DNA of 62,542 bases from JAFEBO01 sp036392375 (GTDB lineage Bacteria > Planctomycetota > Phycisphaerae > Phycisphaerales > UBA1924), in the NCBI GenBank assembly GCA_036392375.1, contig DASVYC010000090.1, positions 1 to 62,542 on the forward strand, written 5' to 3'. This document shows, piece after piece, positions 27,045-35,720 of the stretch. The notes under the pieces are model-generated. The model was not told the origin of the DNA, searched no databases, and saw only the letters and a list, made by a program, of their open reading frames with translations. The number at the start of each line of letters is the position of its first letter. Position 1 is the first letter of the stretch. Both the position numbers and the translations under genes were made by a program.

Positions 27045-28040
27045 TCACTTGCTCGGATTCGCCCGATACCACTCGATCGTGCGCTTCAGGCCTTCCTCGA
27101 ACGTCACCTGGCTCTTCCAGCCCAGGAGCTTCTCGGCCTTCTCCACCGACAGCTTGCGACGGGGCTGTCCGTCGGGCTTGGTGTGGTCCCACGTGATCCC
27201 GCCCTTGAAGCCCGTCAGCTTGACGATCAACTCGACCAAGTCCTTGATCTTGATCTCGAACGACGCGCCGAGGTTGATCGGGTCGGGATCGACCATCACA
27301 TCCGCCGCACGGCAGATCCCTTCCGCGGCATCATCCACATAAAGGAACTCGCGGCTCGCGCTGCCCGTGCCCCAGCACACGATTTCCTTATCGTTGCGCT
27401 GCTGCGCCTCGATGCACTTGCGGATCAGAGCCGGGATGACGTGGCTCGAGTGCAGATCAAAGTTGTCGTGCGGACCGTAGAGGTTGACCGGCAGCACGTA
27501 CGCGCTCTTGAAGCCGTACTGCAGCTTGTACGCGTCGAGCATCTGCCACGCGGCCTTCTTCGCCACGCCGTACGGCGCATTCGTCTCTTCCGGATACCCG
27601 CTCCACAGATCATCTTCCTTGAACGGAATCGCGGCAAACTTCGGGTACGCACAGATCGTGCCCGTCTGGATGAACTTGCCGCCGCGCTCCGACAACCCGT
27701 CGAGGCGAGCTTCTTCGATCAAGTTCACGGCCATCGCCATGTTCGCAAAGAAGTACCGCCCCGGGTTCTTCTGATTCGCCCCGATGCCACCGACCTCGGC
27801 GGCAAGATGGATCACCACATCCACCTTTTCCTTGCCGAAGGCCGAGCGATACAAGTGCGCCGTCGCCGCCCGATCGGTGAGGTCGAAATCCTTCCGCCGC
27901 GGGATGAAGATGTTGTCCTTCTTCACGCCCCGCTTGGCCAGGCACGCCTGCACGGCCTTGCCCAAAAACCCGGCGCCGCCGGTGACAATGACGCGGGCTT
28001 TGGACCAATCGACCTGGGACGACGTGGGGGTGGTGGACAT
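27045..28040 (-). CDS. fcl: GDP-L-fucose synthase
   Basis: Epimerase/reductase making GDP-L-fucose from GDP-4-keto-6-deoxymannose. The 331-residue protein has the NAD(P)-binding GGAGFLG, the extended-SDR YGVAKKAAW (Tyr-x3-Lys), AAEVGGIGANQKNP and LYGPHDNFDLHSSHVIPAL, all typical of Fcl/WcaG. The partner gmd gene is not in the window. It is convergent with the MpaA-like gene and divergent from a secreted protein. It fits with the surface-glycan genes further on. Confidence 0.95.
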   Translation of the reverse strand: MSTTPTSSQVDWSKARVIVTGGAGFLGKAVQACLAKRGVKKDNIFIPRRKDFDLTDRAATAHLYRSAFGKEKVDVVIHLAAEVGGIGANQKNPGRYFFANMAMAVNLIEEARLDGLSERGGKFIQTGTICAYPKFAAIPFKEDDLWSGYPEETNAPYGVAKKAAWQMLDAYKLQYGFKSAYVLPVNLYGPHDNFDLHSSHVIPALIRKCIEAQQRNDKEIVCWGTGSASREFLYVDDAAEGICRAADVMVDPDPINLGASFEIKIKDLVELIVKLTGFKGGITWDHTKPDGQPRRKLSVEKAEKLLGWKSQVTFEEGLKRTIEWYRANPSK

Positions 28041-28339
28041 AGGGTCGAGAGTTTATGCGGTTCGGGGGTGATTCCCAAGATGCTGCGGGCGGATAGAACC
28101 CTGGCATCGAAAAGCTTCTGTGTATCGGTTGGGCGGCCGTCTGAATGTCCCTTGGTACAGATCCCGCATGGCCCCGCAGTTGCGATTCTTGACAGCACCC
28201 GCACAGACCCCCGATCGCGGGCAGATCACACCATTCTCGGACGCAGTGGCATGCCTCCGATCGAATCCGCTTCGACCCGTGGCATCACTCCGATAGACTG
28301 GACTGCTATCAAGTCGCCGCATTTCGTCACGGAGCTTCT
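28041..28339. other. divergent intergenic region
   Basis: About 300 bases between fcl and the secreted protein gene. It contains TTGACA at 28189-28194 on the plus strand but no good -10 at the expected distance. No gene is supported. Confidence 0.4.
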
Positions 28340-29590
28340 ATGCCGATTCGTTCTTTATCGATGACTCTTTGTGTCGCGTTGCTTGTGGTCGGCACCCTTG
28401 CGAACATCGCCCGCGCCCAGAACCAGCCCTTCACGTACCAGGGCAAACTCGCCGAGTCCGGCGCGCCTGCCACCGGCGCCGTCAACCTCGTCGTCAAGCT
28501 CTTCCCCACCGACACCGGCGGCTCGCCCATCGGCACCCAGACCATCAACGGCGTCCCCCTCATCGGCGGCGTCTTCACCATCACCCTCAACGCCGCCGGC
28601 GAGTTCACCGCCAACCCCTTCGCCACCGGCGCCGACCGCTGGGTCGAGCTCACCGTCAACGGCCAGACCATCGCGCCGCGTCAGAAACTCACCGTCGCAC
28701 CCATGGCCGCGTTCTCCGCGGCTCCGTGGGTGCTCAACGGCACCACCCTCTCCTACACCGACGGCAAGGTCGGCATCGGCACGACCTTCGCCGACCGCCC
28801 GCTCACCCTCAACGAACCCAGCACCGGCGGCGGCGGCGCCCGCGTTGCCCAGTTGCTCAGCCTCCAGGCCGATCAAGCCACCCGCTGGCACATCAACCTG
28901 TTCTCGCCCAACGGCAGCGCGAGCACCGACTACGGCCTCAACTTCGTCGAGAGCCTTGTCGCCGACTACCGCCTCTTCCTCGCCAAGGGCGGCAACATCG
29001 GCATCGGCACCTCCACGCCCTCGGGCCGCTTGGAGATCGCATCGCTAAACGACGCGCTCGTGATCCGGCCGCCGACCATGAGCGCCGGACAGATCTCGAG
29101 CATCGTCTTCAAGGACCCCGACGGCGGCACGCCGAGCACCTTGCTCACCTTTCGAGACTCGGGCTTCGGCAACGTCGGTATCGTCGACACCTTCGGGTCC
29201 GCACGTCTGGGCGTGAACACGTTCTCACCAAGCCAAACTCTCGACGTCCGCGGCGAGATCGCCTTCGGCAGCTCCGGCCAGTTCTCCCCGGTTGCCTCCG
29301 GCTCCGGCAACATCCGCACGATCTTTGCGGTGGTGAACTCCGGCGACGGATCGCTTTTCAGCGGCTCCGGCCTCACCGTCGCCAAACTGGGAGTGGGCAA
29401 CTACCGGGTGACCTTCAATCCGGTATTCGCAAGTTTCCCCGCGGTTTTTGTGACGCCGATCTCCCCCGGCCTTCCCGTGCATTGCTCGACCAATTTTCTC
29501 GGCGTGGGACAGGTCGACATCGACATGTTCAACGCAGCCGGCGCCCGCGTCGATCTGCACTTCTCGATCATGGTGATAGGCCCGCGGTAA
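28340..29590 (+). CDS. secreted repeat protein with tail-fibre-like GIGT motifs
   Basis: A 416-residue exported protein (signal peptide about 1-26, ending IARAQ). The first half contains a beta-sandwich-like region (FTYQGKLAESGAPATGAVNL), common in large bacterial surface proteins. Two GIGT repeats follow (KVGIGTTFADRPLTL and NIGIGTSTPSGRLEI), a motif shared with phage tail fibres and chaperone-assisted adhesins, although no peptidase S74 chaperone domain is visible at the end. GGAG precedes the ATG. It may be a surface or matrix protein. Its neighbours are sugar-nucleotide genes, but a functional link is not shown. Confidence 0.8.
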   Translation: MPIRSLSMTLCVALLVVGTLANIARAQNQPFTYQGKLAESGAPATGAVNLVVKLFPTDTGGSPIGTQTINGVPLIGGVFTITLNAAGEFTANPFATGADRWVELTVNGQTIAPRQKLTVAPMAAFSAAPWVLNGTTLSYTDGKVGIGTTFADRPLTLNEPSTGGGGARVAQLLSLQADQATRWHINLFSPNGSASTDYGLNFVESLVADYRLFLAKGGNIGIGTSTPSGRLEIASLNDALVIRPPTMSAGQISSIVFKDPDGGTPSTLLTFRDSGFGNVGIVDTFGSARLGVNTFSPSQTLDVRGEIAFGSSGQFSPVASGSGNIRTIFAVVNSGDGSLFSGSGLTVAKLGVGNYRVTFNPVFASFPAVFVTPISPGLPVHCSTNFLGVGQVDIDMFNAAGARVDLHFSIMVIGPR

Positions 29591-29698
29591 CCGACCACCA
29601 CGTGCCCAGCTCGCGTTCGTGGGGACGCTGTCCGCCCCAGCAAGCTTCGCCGGTTTCTGCGTATCCTGTTCCCTCGAAGCTCCCTTCGGAGGAATTGG

Positions 29699-31060
29699 AT
29701 GCGTCTGACCATGGTCGGAACCGGGTACGTCGGCCTCGTCACCGGGGTCTGCTTCGCCAACACCGGCAACCACGTCACCTGTCTCGACATCGACGAGAAG
29801 AAGATCGCCGCGCTCAAGGCGGGCAAGTGCCCGATCTACGAGCCTGGCCTCGAAGAACTCCTCGAGCGCAACATCAAGGCCGGACGTCTCACGTTCACGA
29901 CCGACGCCGCCGCCGCCTACGCCGACGCCGACATGGTCTTCATCTGCGTCGGCACCCCCAGCGATGAGCGCGGACACACCGATCTCAAGTACGTCCTAGG
30001 CGCCGCCGACGACATCGCAAAGGCGATCCAGCGCACCCCCAATCGCGCCGCCCTCACCGTCGTCGTCAAGTCCACCGTCCCCGTCGGCACCACCCTCGCC
30101 GTCCGCGATCGCATTCAGAGCGCCCTCGCCGCGGCCGGGTCGAAGGCCACCTTCCACGTCGCCAACAACCCCGAGTTCCTCAAAGAAGGCGACGCCGTCA
30201 ACGACTTCAACAAGCCCGACCGCGTCGTCGTGGGCGTGGAAGACGAAGCCACCGGCGAGCAGTTCCGCCGCCTCTACGATCCCTTCGTCCGCAACGGCCA
30301 CCCCATCTATCTCATGGACATCCTGTCCAGCGAGATGGTCAAGTACGCCAGCAACAACTTCCTCGCCACCAAGATCTCCTTCATCAACGAGATGGCCAAC
30401 CTCTGCGAGGCCTACGGCGCCGACATCGCCAAGGTCCGCGAGGGCATGTGCGCCGACAAACGCATCGGCTCCCAGTTCCTCTACCCCGGCCTGGGTTACG
30501 GCGGATCCTGCTTCCCCAAGGACACGCTCGCCTGCATCATGATGGGCGAGAAAGCCGGCGTGCCCATCGGCCTCTCCCGCGCGGTGCACGAAACCAACCA
30601 GCGCCAACGCGAGCGCTTCTTCGACAAGATCCAGGCCCACTTCAAGTCCAGCGGCGGGCTCGCCGGCAAGACCATCGCCTTCTGGGGCCTGGCCTTCAAG
30701 CCCCGGACCGACGACGTGCGCGAGGCACCCGCGCTCACGCTGATCCGCCGGGCGCTGGGGTTCGGGGCGACCTGCCGCGCCTTTGACCCGGTCGCCTCCG
30801 ACACCGCGCGGGCCGAGCTGGGCACGCAGCCCATGCTGACGATCGCCGCGGACATGTACGAGGCGGCGCGGGGCGCCGATGCGCTGGTCGTCTGTACCGA
30901 CTGGGACGACTTCAAGAGCCCGGACTTCGATCAGCTCCGCACGCTGCTCAAGGCCCCCGTGATCTTCGACGGCCGCAACCTGTATCGGACCGCCGACCTG
31001 CGTCGTCTGGGGTTCTCTTACATCAGCGTGGGCCGCCAGCCGATCAAACCCAACGCGTGA
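29699..31060 (+). CDS. ugd: UDP-glucose 6-dehydrogenase
   Basis: Oxidises UDP-glucose to UDP-glucuronate with NAD. The 453-residue protein has the Rossmann motif GTGYVG (residues 7-12), the central KFINE-type helix region (FLATKISFINEMANLCE) and the catalytic Cys in YGGSCFPKDT near residue 271; the NAD-binding end includes FWGLAFKPRTDDVREAP. GGAGGAATTGG precedes the ATG. Its stop overlaps the GTG start of the next glycosyltransferase by four bases, so the two are translationally linked. The product would feed a uronic-acid-containing polysaccharide. Confidence 0.96.
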   Translation: MRLTMVGTGYVGLVTGVCFANTGNHVTCLDIDEKKIAALKAGKCPIYEPGLEELLERNIKAGRLTFTTDAAAAYADADMVFICVGTPSDERGHTDLKYVLGAADDIAKAIQRTPNRAALTVVVKSTVPVGTTLAVRDRIQSALAAAGSKATFHVANNPEFLKEGDAVNDFNKPDRVVVGVEDEATGEQFRRLYDPFVRNGHPIYLMDILSSEMVKYASNNFLATKISFINEMANLCEAYGADIAKVREGMCADKRIGSQFLYPGLGYGGSCFPKDTLACIMMGEKAGVPIGLSRAVHETNQRQRERFFDKIQAHFKSSGGLAGKTIAFWGLAFKPRTDDVREAPALTLIRRALGFGATCRAFDPVASDTARAELGTQPMLTIAADMYEAARGADALVVCTDWDDFKSPDFDQLRTLLKAPVIFDGRNLYRTADLRRLGFSYISVGRQPIKPNA

Positions 31061-32265
31061 GCACCGCCGCCGCCAACTCCGCCGCCCCCACCACCCCCAC
31101 CGCCTCTCCCGCGGCCGCCGAAACCATTCGCCTGGCGGTCTTCCAACCGGCGTTGCCCAAGTACCGGCTGCCAGTCTTCCAGGAACTGAGCCGCCGCCCG
31201 GGCATCAAGTTCAAGCTCTTCTTCTCCTCCGACGAACCGGTCAAGAACGTCACGCCAGTCGGCTTCGACGCCGAGCCGATCTCCTCGCGGGTCGTGCTCA
31301 AGAGCCCGCGGCTGATGTGGCGACAGAAGCAGATCGAGATCGCCGAAAGCTCCGACTTCGACGTCATCATGGCGGGCTGGAACACGCGCTACATCAGCCT
31401 CATCGCCTCGCTGCGCATCGCCCGCCGCCGCGGCCTGCCCACCGTCGCCTGGGGCCACGGCTACTCCAAGCAGGAGAACCGCGCCAAGCGGAACTTCCGC
31501 GACTGGGTCGGCAACCTCGCGACCGCGGTCCTCTTCTACGGCAGCCGGGCCCGCAACGACTTCGTCCGCCGCCACGATTGCGAGCACCGCGCCTTCGTCG
31601 CCCCCAACTCCCTCGATCAATCCGAGGCCATCCGCTGCCGCGAGGAGTTCCTCGCCGACCCCGCACGCCTCGCCGCGTTCAAGAAGCAGCACAATCTCGA
31701 GCACGGCCCCACGCTCTTCTTCGTCTCCCGCCTCATCCACGAGAACCGGACCGACATGCTCCTCGACGCCGCGGCACGGCTCACCGGCGACTTCCCGCAC
31801 CTGCGCGTCGTCATCGTGGGCGACGGTCCGGTGCGGGCCGAGCTCGAGGCCCAGGCCGCTCGGCTCAACATCGCCGACCGCGTCACCTTCACGGGCGCGA
31901 TCTACCAGGAGAGCGAACTCGCGCCCTGGTTCGTCTCCAGCGACCTCTTTGCGTACCCACGCAACATCGGCCTCAGCCTGCAGCACGCGATGGGCTACGG
32001 CCTGCCGGTCGTCACCACCGACGACGAGGCGTCCTGGGCCCCCGAGGTCGAGGCCCTCAAGCCGTGGATGAACGGGATGTTCTACCGCGACGGGTCCATC
32101 GACGACCTCACCGACGTCATCCGCCTCATCCTCCGCGACAAGGAACGCCTCGCCTTCATGAAGCAGATCGCCCTCAAGACCGCGACCCGCGACTACAGCG
32201 TCGTCAAAATGGTCGACGGCATGGAGGCCGCGATCCGCTACGCCTACTCCCAGCGCCGCCGCTGA
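31057..32265 (+). CDS. family 4 glycosyltransferase
   Basis: A 402-residue GT-B enzyme. The N-terminal domain follows a Pro/Ala-rich start (RLAVFQPALPKYRLPVFQEL); the C-terminal domain has the GT4 signature FVSRLIHENRTDMLLDAAARL, VVIVGDGPVRAELEAQA and the ExF/Y-type loop (YPRNIGLSLQHAMGYGLPVV). In place of the usual EGFGL it reads RNIGLSL. The GTG start overlaps the ugd stop (GTGA). It probably transfers a sugar, perhaps glucuronate, during surface glycan assembly; donor and acceptor are unknown. Confidence 0.9.
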   Translation: MSTAAANSAAPTTPTASPAAAETIRLAVFQPALPKYRLPVFQELSRRPGIKFKLFFSSDEPVKNVTPVGFDAEPISSRVVLKSPRLMWRQKQIEIAESSDFDVIMAGWNTRYISLIASLRIARRRGLPTVAWGHGYSKQENRAKRNFRDWVGNLATAVLFYGSRARNDFVRRHDCEHRAFVAPNSLDQSEAIRCREEFLADPARLAAFKKQHNLEHGPTLFFVSRLIHENRTDMLLDAAARLTGDFPHLRVVIVGDGPVRAELEAQAARLNIADRVTFTGAIYQESELAPWFVSSDLFAYPRNIGLSLQHAMGYGLPVVTTDDEASWAPEVEALKPWMNGMFYRDGSIDDLTDVIRLILRDKERLAFMKQIALKTATRDYSVVKMVDGMEAAIRYAYSQRRR

Positions 32266-32282
32266 CGGTGCGATCTCTTCTT

Positions 32283-32325
32283 TCTGCCCTCCTGCCCCAC
32301 TCCTCCACTGCCCCACTTCCCCTCC
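32283..32325 (+). promoter_or_regulatory. pyrimidine-rich leader before a glycosyltransferase gene
   Basis: Runs of CTGCCC/CTGCCCCAC units occupy the gap between the two glycosyltransferase genes and end at the ATG of the second. No purine-rich ribosome site is present. Confidence 0.4.
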
Positions 32326-33576
32326 ATGCATGTCGTCATCTTCGAGCCCTGCCCCCGCGGCCACCGCTACACCTACGTGAAGCGCATCGTCAACGCGATG
32401 CAGGGCCTTCCCATCAAGCTCACGCTCGCCACCACGCCCGGCCCCCAGGGCCACGAGACCTGGCAGCACCAGCTTGAGCCGCTGAAGCACTCGTTCAATC
32501 TCGCCGACAACTACCGCGAGGAAGACCCGACCGGCAAGTTCTCGTTCGCGTGGAACACCGCCGCAAGCTTCGCACGGGCCTGCCGCGAGCTCAAGCCCGA
32601 TCACGTGATCATCCCCTCGGGCGACGGCGTGGTCGAGATGATCGGTGTTCGCCGCCTGATGCTCGCGCCGTCGCCGTCGATCGAGGCCGAGGCGATGCTG
32701 ATGAGCGCCTCGTGGTCGTACATCACCCGCGGCACGCTGCGTCGCTGGGCCAAACGCCGCGCCTGGGCATTCACCTTCGGCGCCAGCCGCGTCGGCACAT
32801 TCCACTTCATCGATCCGCTCGTGGTCCGCTCGATCCGGGCGCTGACACCCGGCATCGCTCGCCGCACCGTGCTCGCGCCCGATCCTGTGGAAGCGATGCC
32901 CGACGTCTCCCGCGTCGAGGCGCGACGACGCCTGAGGATCGAGGAGTCCGGCCGCCTGATCTCCTGCGTCGGCCGCATGGACGAGCGCAAGGGCATCGAC
33001 CTGCTCATCCGTGCGTTCATGCAGGCGAGCCTGGCGAGCACCGACCGCTTGCTGCTGATGGGCACGTTCATGCCCGAGATCAGACAGATCCTCGCGGCGG
33101 AGGCCAAGCCGCTGGTGGACAGCGGGCGCATCATCGTGGTCGACGGCTATGTCAGCGACGAGCAGCTCGCGCTCGCGATCGCCGCCGCGGATCTCGTCGC
33201 CGTGACCTACCGCCGCCACCTGGGTTCCGCGAGCATCCTGATCCGTGCCGCGGCACAGCAGCGCCCGGTCATCACGTCCGACCGCGGGTTCTTGGGGGAG
33301 ACCTGCGCCCGCTTCGCGCTCGGCACCGCGTGCCACATCCGCGACATCGACACGCTCGCGTCGGCCCTGCGTGGCGCGCTCGAGTCCAGCGACACCTTCA
33401 CCCCCGCCCCCGCCGCGGCACGCTTCGTGGAGTTCCATTCGGTCGCCAACGCGCAGCTCTTCTGGGCCCGTCGCGTACGCGAGCGCCTCGGCCTGGCCCC
33501 CTCCACCGCGCTGCGCACCTGGGACTCGGTGCTGGAGACGTCGCTCCCCCTGCCGCAGGGTGAGCCGTCGCCGTGA
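32326..33576 (+). CDS. family 4 glycosyltransferase
   Basis: A 416-residue GT-B glycosyltransferase. MHVVIFEPCPRGHRYTYVKR begins the acceptor domain; the donor domain has SCVGRMDERKGIDLLIRAF, LLLMGTFMPEI and the region RRHLGSASILIRAAAQQRPVI in the position of the nucleotide-sugar binding loop. It is the third gene of a run ugd, GT4, GT4 on the plus strand, separated from the previous gene by a 60-base pyrimidine-rich gap. Donor and acceptor are unknown. Confidence 0.88.
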   Translation: MHVVIFEPCPRGHRYTYVKRIVNAMQGLPIKLTLATTPGPQGHETWQHQLEPLKHSFNLADNYREEDPTGKFSFAWNTAASFARACRELKPDHVIIPSGDGVVEMIGVRRLMLAPSPSIEAEAMLMSASWSYITRGTLRRWAKRRAWAFTFGASRVGTFHFIDPLVVRSIRALTPGIARRTVLAPDPVEAMPDVSRVEARRRLRIEESGRLISCVGRMDERKGIDLLIRAFMQASLASTDRLLLMGTFMPEIRQILAAEAKPLVDSGRIIVVDGYVSDEQLALAIAAADLVAVTYRRHLGSASILIRAAAQQRPVITSDRGFLGETCARFALGTACHIRDIDTLASALRGALESSDTFTPAPAAARFVEFHSVANAQLFWARRVRERLGLAPSTALRTWDSVLETSLPLPQGEPSP

Positions 33577-33634
33577 CGCACCGCGGAACGATCGGGTCCC
33601 ATCGCGGAATGTAATCCCGCGACACACACCGCGA

Positions 33635-34435
33635 TCACTCCGGACAGATCAGGTCGTTGTAGCTCGCCGCGAAGATCACAAAGTCCACATCGTCCACGAC
33701 GCTGTCGCTGTTGAGGTCGGCGTCGCAGAACGCCGGCGGCGGAGCGCACAGGAGCTCGTTGTACGCCCCGGCGAATGCGGTGAAGTCGGCGTCGTCAACA
33801 AAGCCATCGAAGTTCAAGTCGCCCGGGCAGGGCGTGATCGCGGCGAACGTCGCGCTGATCGTGTACGAACCGTTCTGCACGATCACCCCGCCGTTGCACG
33901 CGCTCGAGAGATCACTCGCCAGCGCGAGCAGCGTGTAGACGCGCCCGGGGCGGAGCACGCGGGTGATGTCGATCGGGAGCGTGGTGGTGTCAAGCGATTC
34001 GACCAGCGCCACGGTTCCCTCGGCGTTGTTTCCCAGCCGGAACTGGGCGCCGGTGACATTGCCGCTGACCACGCAGCGCGCGATCGCGGGCACGCTGAAG
34101 AGCACGCGGAAGTCGGAGGTGGACTGCGTGAGGATGCAGTTGCTGGGGCCGGCGTTACTCTCGGCCCGGACCAGCCCGCTCGCCGACATCGCCGAGGTGG
34201 AGACGCTCGACGTCTGCTGAGCCCGCGCAACGCCGTTGCCGCCGCCGCTGGGTACATCGCGGGTGAGATCGCGGTTGAAGTTTGCAAAGGGGGGCGTAGG
34301 AAACGCGAACTGCACCTGGCCCGCGGCCTCGACCGTCACCGCACGCTGATCGCTGATCAGCGTGATCTGACCCGAAGCCGAAGACGCCAGGAGAACGCCA
34401 CCCACAACGCAGGCACAACGGCTCGAAGCACGCAT
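33635..34435 (-). CDS. secreted protein with EF-hand-like C-terminal tag
   Basis: A 266-residue exported protein (signal peptide about 1-22, ending SASG) with no recognised catalytic domain. Residues 23-200 are mostly beta-type. The C-terminus carries the same paired tag as the deiminase and the di-haem protein: CPGDLNFDGFVDDADF and CDADLNSDSVVDDVDF, ending LICPE. The tag resembles dockerin/EF-hand calcium loops and is probably used for attachment or sorting; that is inference. It is divergent from the ABC ATPase gene. Confidence 0.82.
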   Translation of the reverse strand: MRASSRCACVVGGVLLASSASGQITLISDQRAVTVEAAGQVQFAFPTPPFANFNRDLTRDVPSGGGNGVARAQQTSSVSTSAMSASGLVRAESNAGPSNCILTQSTSDFRVLFSVPAIARCVVSGNVTGAQFRLGNNAEGTVALVESLDTTTLPIDITRVLRPGRVYTLLALASDLSSACNGGVIVQNGSYTISATFAAITPCPGDLNFDGFVDDADFTAFAGAYNELLCAPPPAFCDADLNSDSVVDDVDFVIFAASYNDLICPE

Positions 34436-34555
34436 GATGATCTCTCCCGCCGCGGCGAGCCCGCCGCTACAGCAGGCTACCGCGCCGCCGGCCGGTTCTC
34501 AATACCGACAATCCACTCTTCACACCGCCGCCCCCCCACTGCTATTCTGCGCCCC

Positions 34556-35647
34556 ATGCCTCTGCCGCTCAGCATCCGTCACGTGGTCAAGGAATTCCCG
34601 TCCATCGCAGGCCGGGGCACCACTCGCGCCGTCGACGACGTCTCGATCGAGATCGCCCCCGGCGAGCTCTTCTTCCTGCTCGGACCCTCCGGCTGCGGCA
34701 AGACCACGCTCCTGCGGATGATCGCGGGCTTCATCGAACCAACGTCGGGCGAGATCCGCTTCGGCGAACGGGATGTGACCTACCTGCCCCCGAACCGGCG
34801 CAACACCGGGATGGTGTTCCAGAGCTACGCACTCTGGCCACACATGACCGTGGAGGCCAACGTCGCGTTCGGGCTCGACGTCCGCAAGATCCCCGCCGCG
34901 GACGCCGCGGCCCGAGTGGCGCAGGCCTTGGCCGCGGTGCGGATGGAGCAGTATTCCAAACGTAAGCCTAACCAGTTGTCGGGCGGTCAGCAGCAACGCA
35001 TCGCTCTCGCACGAGCTCTGGTCATCCGACCCGATGTCCTGCTCTTGGACGAGCCACTCTCGAATCTCGACGCCAAACTGCGGCTCGAGCTGCGATCGGA
35101 GATCCGTCGCATCTGCAAGGAATCCGAGATCACAACGGTGTACGTGACCCACGATCAGAAGGAAGCGCTCTCGATGGCGGACCGCGTCGCCATCATGCGT
35201 GCCGGCCGTCTAGAGCAGATGGGCTTTCCCATCGACCTGTACCAACGCCCCCGCAGCCGTTTCGTCGCGGAGTTTCTCGGTGAGACCAACATCCTCTCCG
35301 GCACGCTGCGTTCCATCCAGGGCGGCCTTGCCGAAGTCGAGACCGGAGCTGGCTTGCTCCGAGGTGTGCTCGCAGAGCCGAAACTGAACGTCAGTGAGCC
35401 GTGTCTTGTCTCCCTTCGCCCCGAGCATGTGGCGTTTCGTTCTGACGGCTCGCTGCAGGCCACAATCAAAGACTCGATGTTCCTCGGGGAACTCGAGCAA
35501 GGTCATGCGGGTGTGGGAACCGAGGTGCTTCGCTTCACGCGCGTTGGTGGGGGAGTCCGGACCGAGGCGGGCAGCCGGACCGCGATCGCGATCGATCCGA
35601 ATCAGGTGGTGGTGCTGCCTGTGTCGGACGCGTCTTCGCACACCTGA
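34556..35647 (+). CDS. ABC transporter ATP-binding protein, PotA/FbpC type
   Basis: A 363-residue importer-type ATPase. Walker A GPSGCGKTT (43-51), Q-loop VFQSYALWPHMTV, signature LSGGQQQR (141-148), Walker B LLLDEP (162-167) and switch His199 are all present. The C-terminal 120 residues are a TOBE-like domain (FLGETNILSG, RPEHV), typical of ATPases for spermidine/putrescine, iron(III) or sugars. No permease or binding protein gene is adjacent, so it is an orphan subunit or serves a transporter encoded elsewhere. The ATG at 34556 was chosen by the MPLPLSIRHVVKEF family start; the larger frame upstream overlaps two other genes. The next gene is parB. Confidence 0.93.
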   Translation: MPLPLSIRHVVKEFPSIAGRGTTRAVDDVSIEIAPGELFFLLGPSGCGKTTLLRMIAGFIEPTSGEIRFGERDVTYLPPNRRNTGMVFQSYALWPHMTVEANVAFGLDVRKIPAADAAARVAQALAAVRMEQYSKRKPNQLSGGQQQRIALARALVIRPDVLLLDEPLSNLDAKLRLELRSEIRRICKESEITTVYVTHDQKEALSMADRVAIMRAGRLEQMGFPIDLYQRPRSRFVAEFLGETNILSGTLRSIQGGLAEVETGAGLLRGVLAEPKLNVSEPCLVSLRPEHVAFRSDGSLQATIKDSMFLGELEQGHAGVGTEVLRFTRVGGGVRTEAGSRTAIAIDPNQVVVLPVSDASSHT

Positions 35648-35648
35648 T

Positions 35649-35664
35649 TGTTCCTCAAGGAACA
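35649..35664. promoter_or_regulatory. 16-base parS-like palindrome upstream of parB
   Basis: TGTTCCTCAAGGAACA has 7-base arms TGTTCCT/AGGAACA and begins just after the ABC ATPase stop, about 57 bases before the parB start. Its outer arms resemble the parS consensus (TGTTTC...GAAACA), but the centre is CA instead of the canonical CACGTG. It may be a diverged parS site, an autoregulatory operator or a coincidence. Confidence 0.35.
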
Positions 35665-35720
35665 CCCCCACTTGCGGATCGTTCTGATCCACCGTACGAT
35701 GCTATCGCACGGAGGAATTC

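Noticed and set aside
31018..33627. Long minus-strand open frame of 869 codons
   Set aside because: It lies opposite two clear family 4 glycosyltransferase genes and is a high-GC shadow frame.
33245..34555. N-terminal extension of the ABC ATPase
   Set aside because: The same frame is open upstream to 33245, but it overlaps a glycosyltransferase gene and a tagged secreted protein gene; the family start is at 34556.
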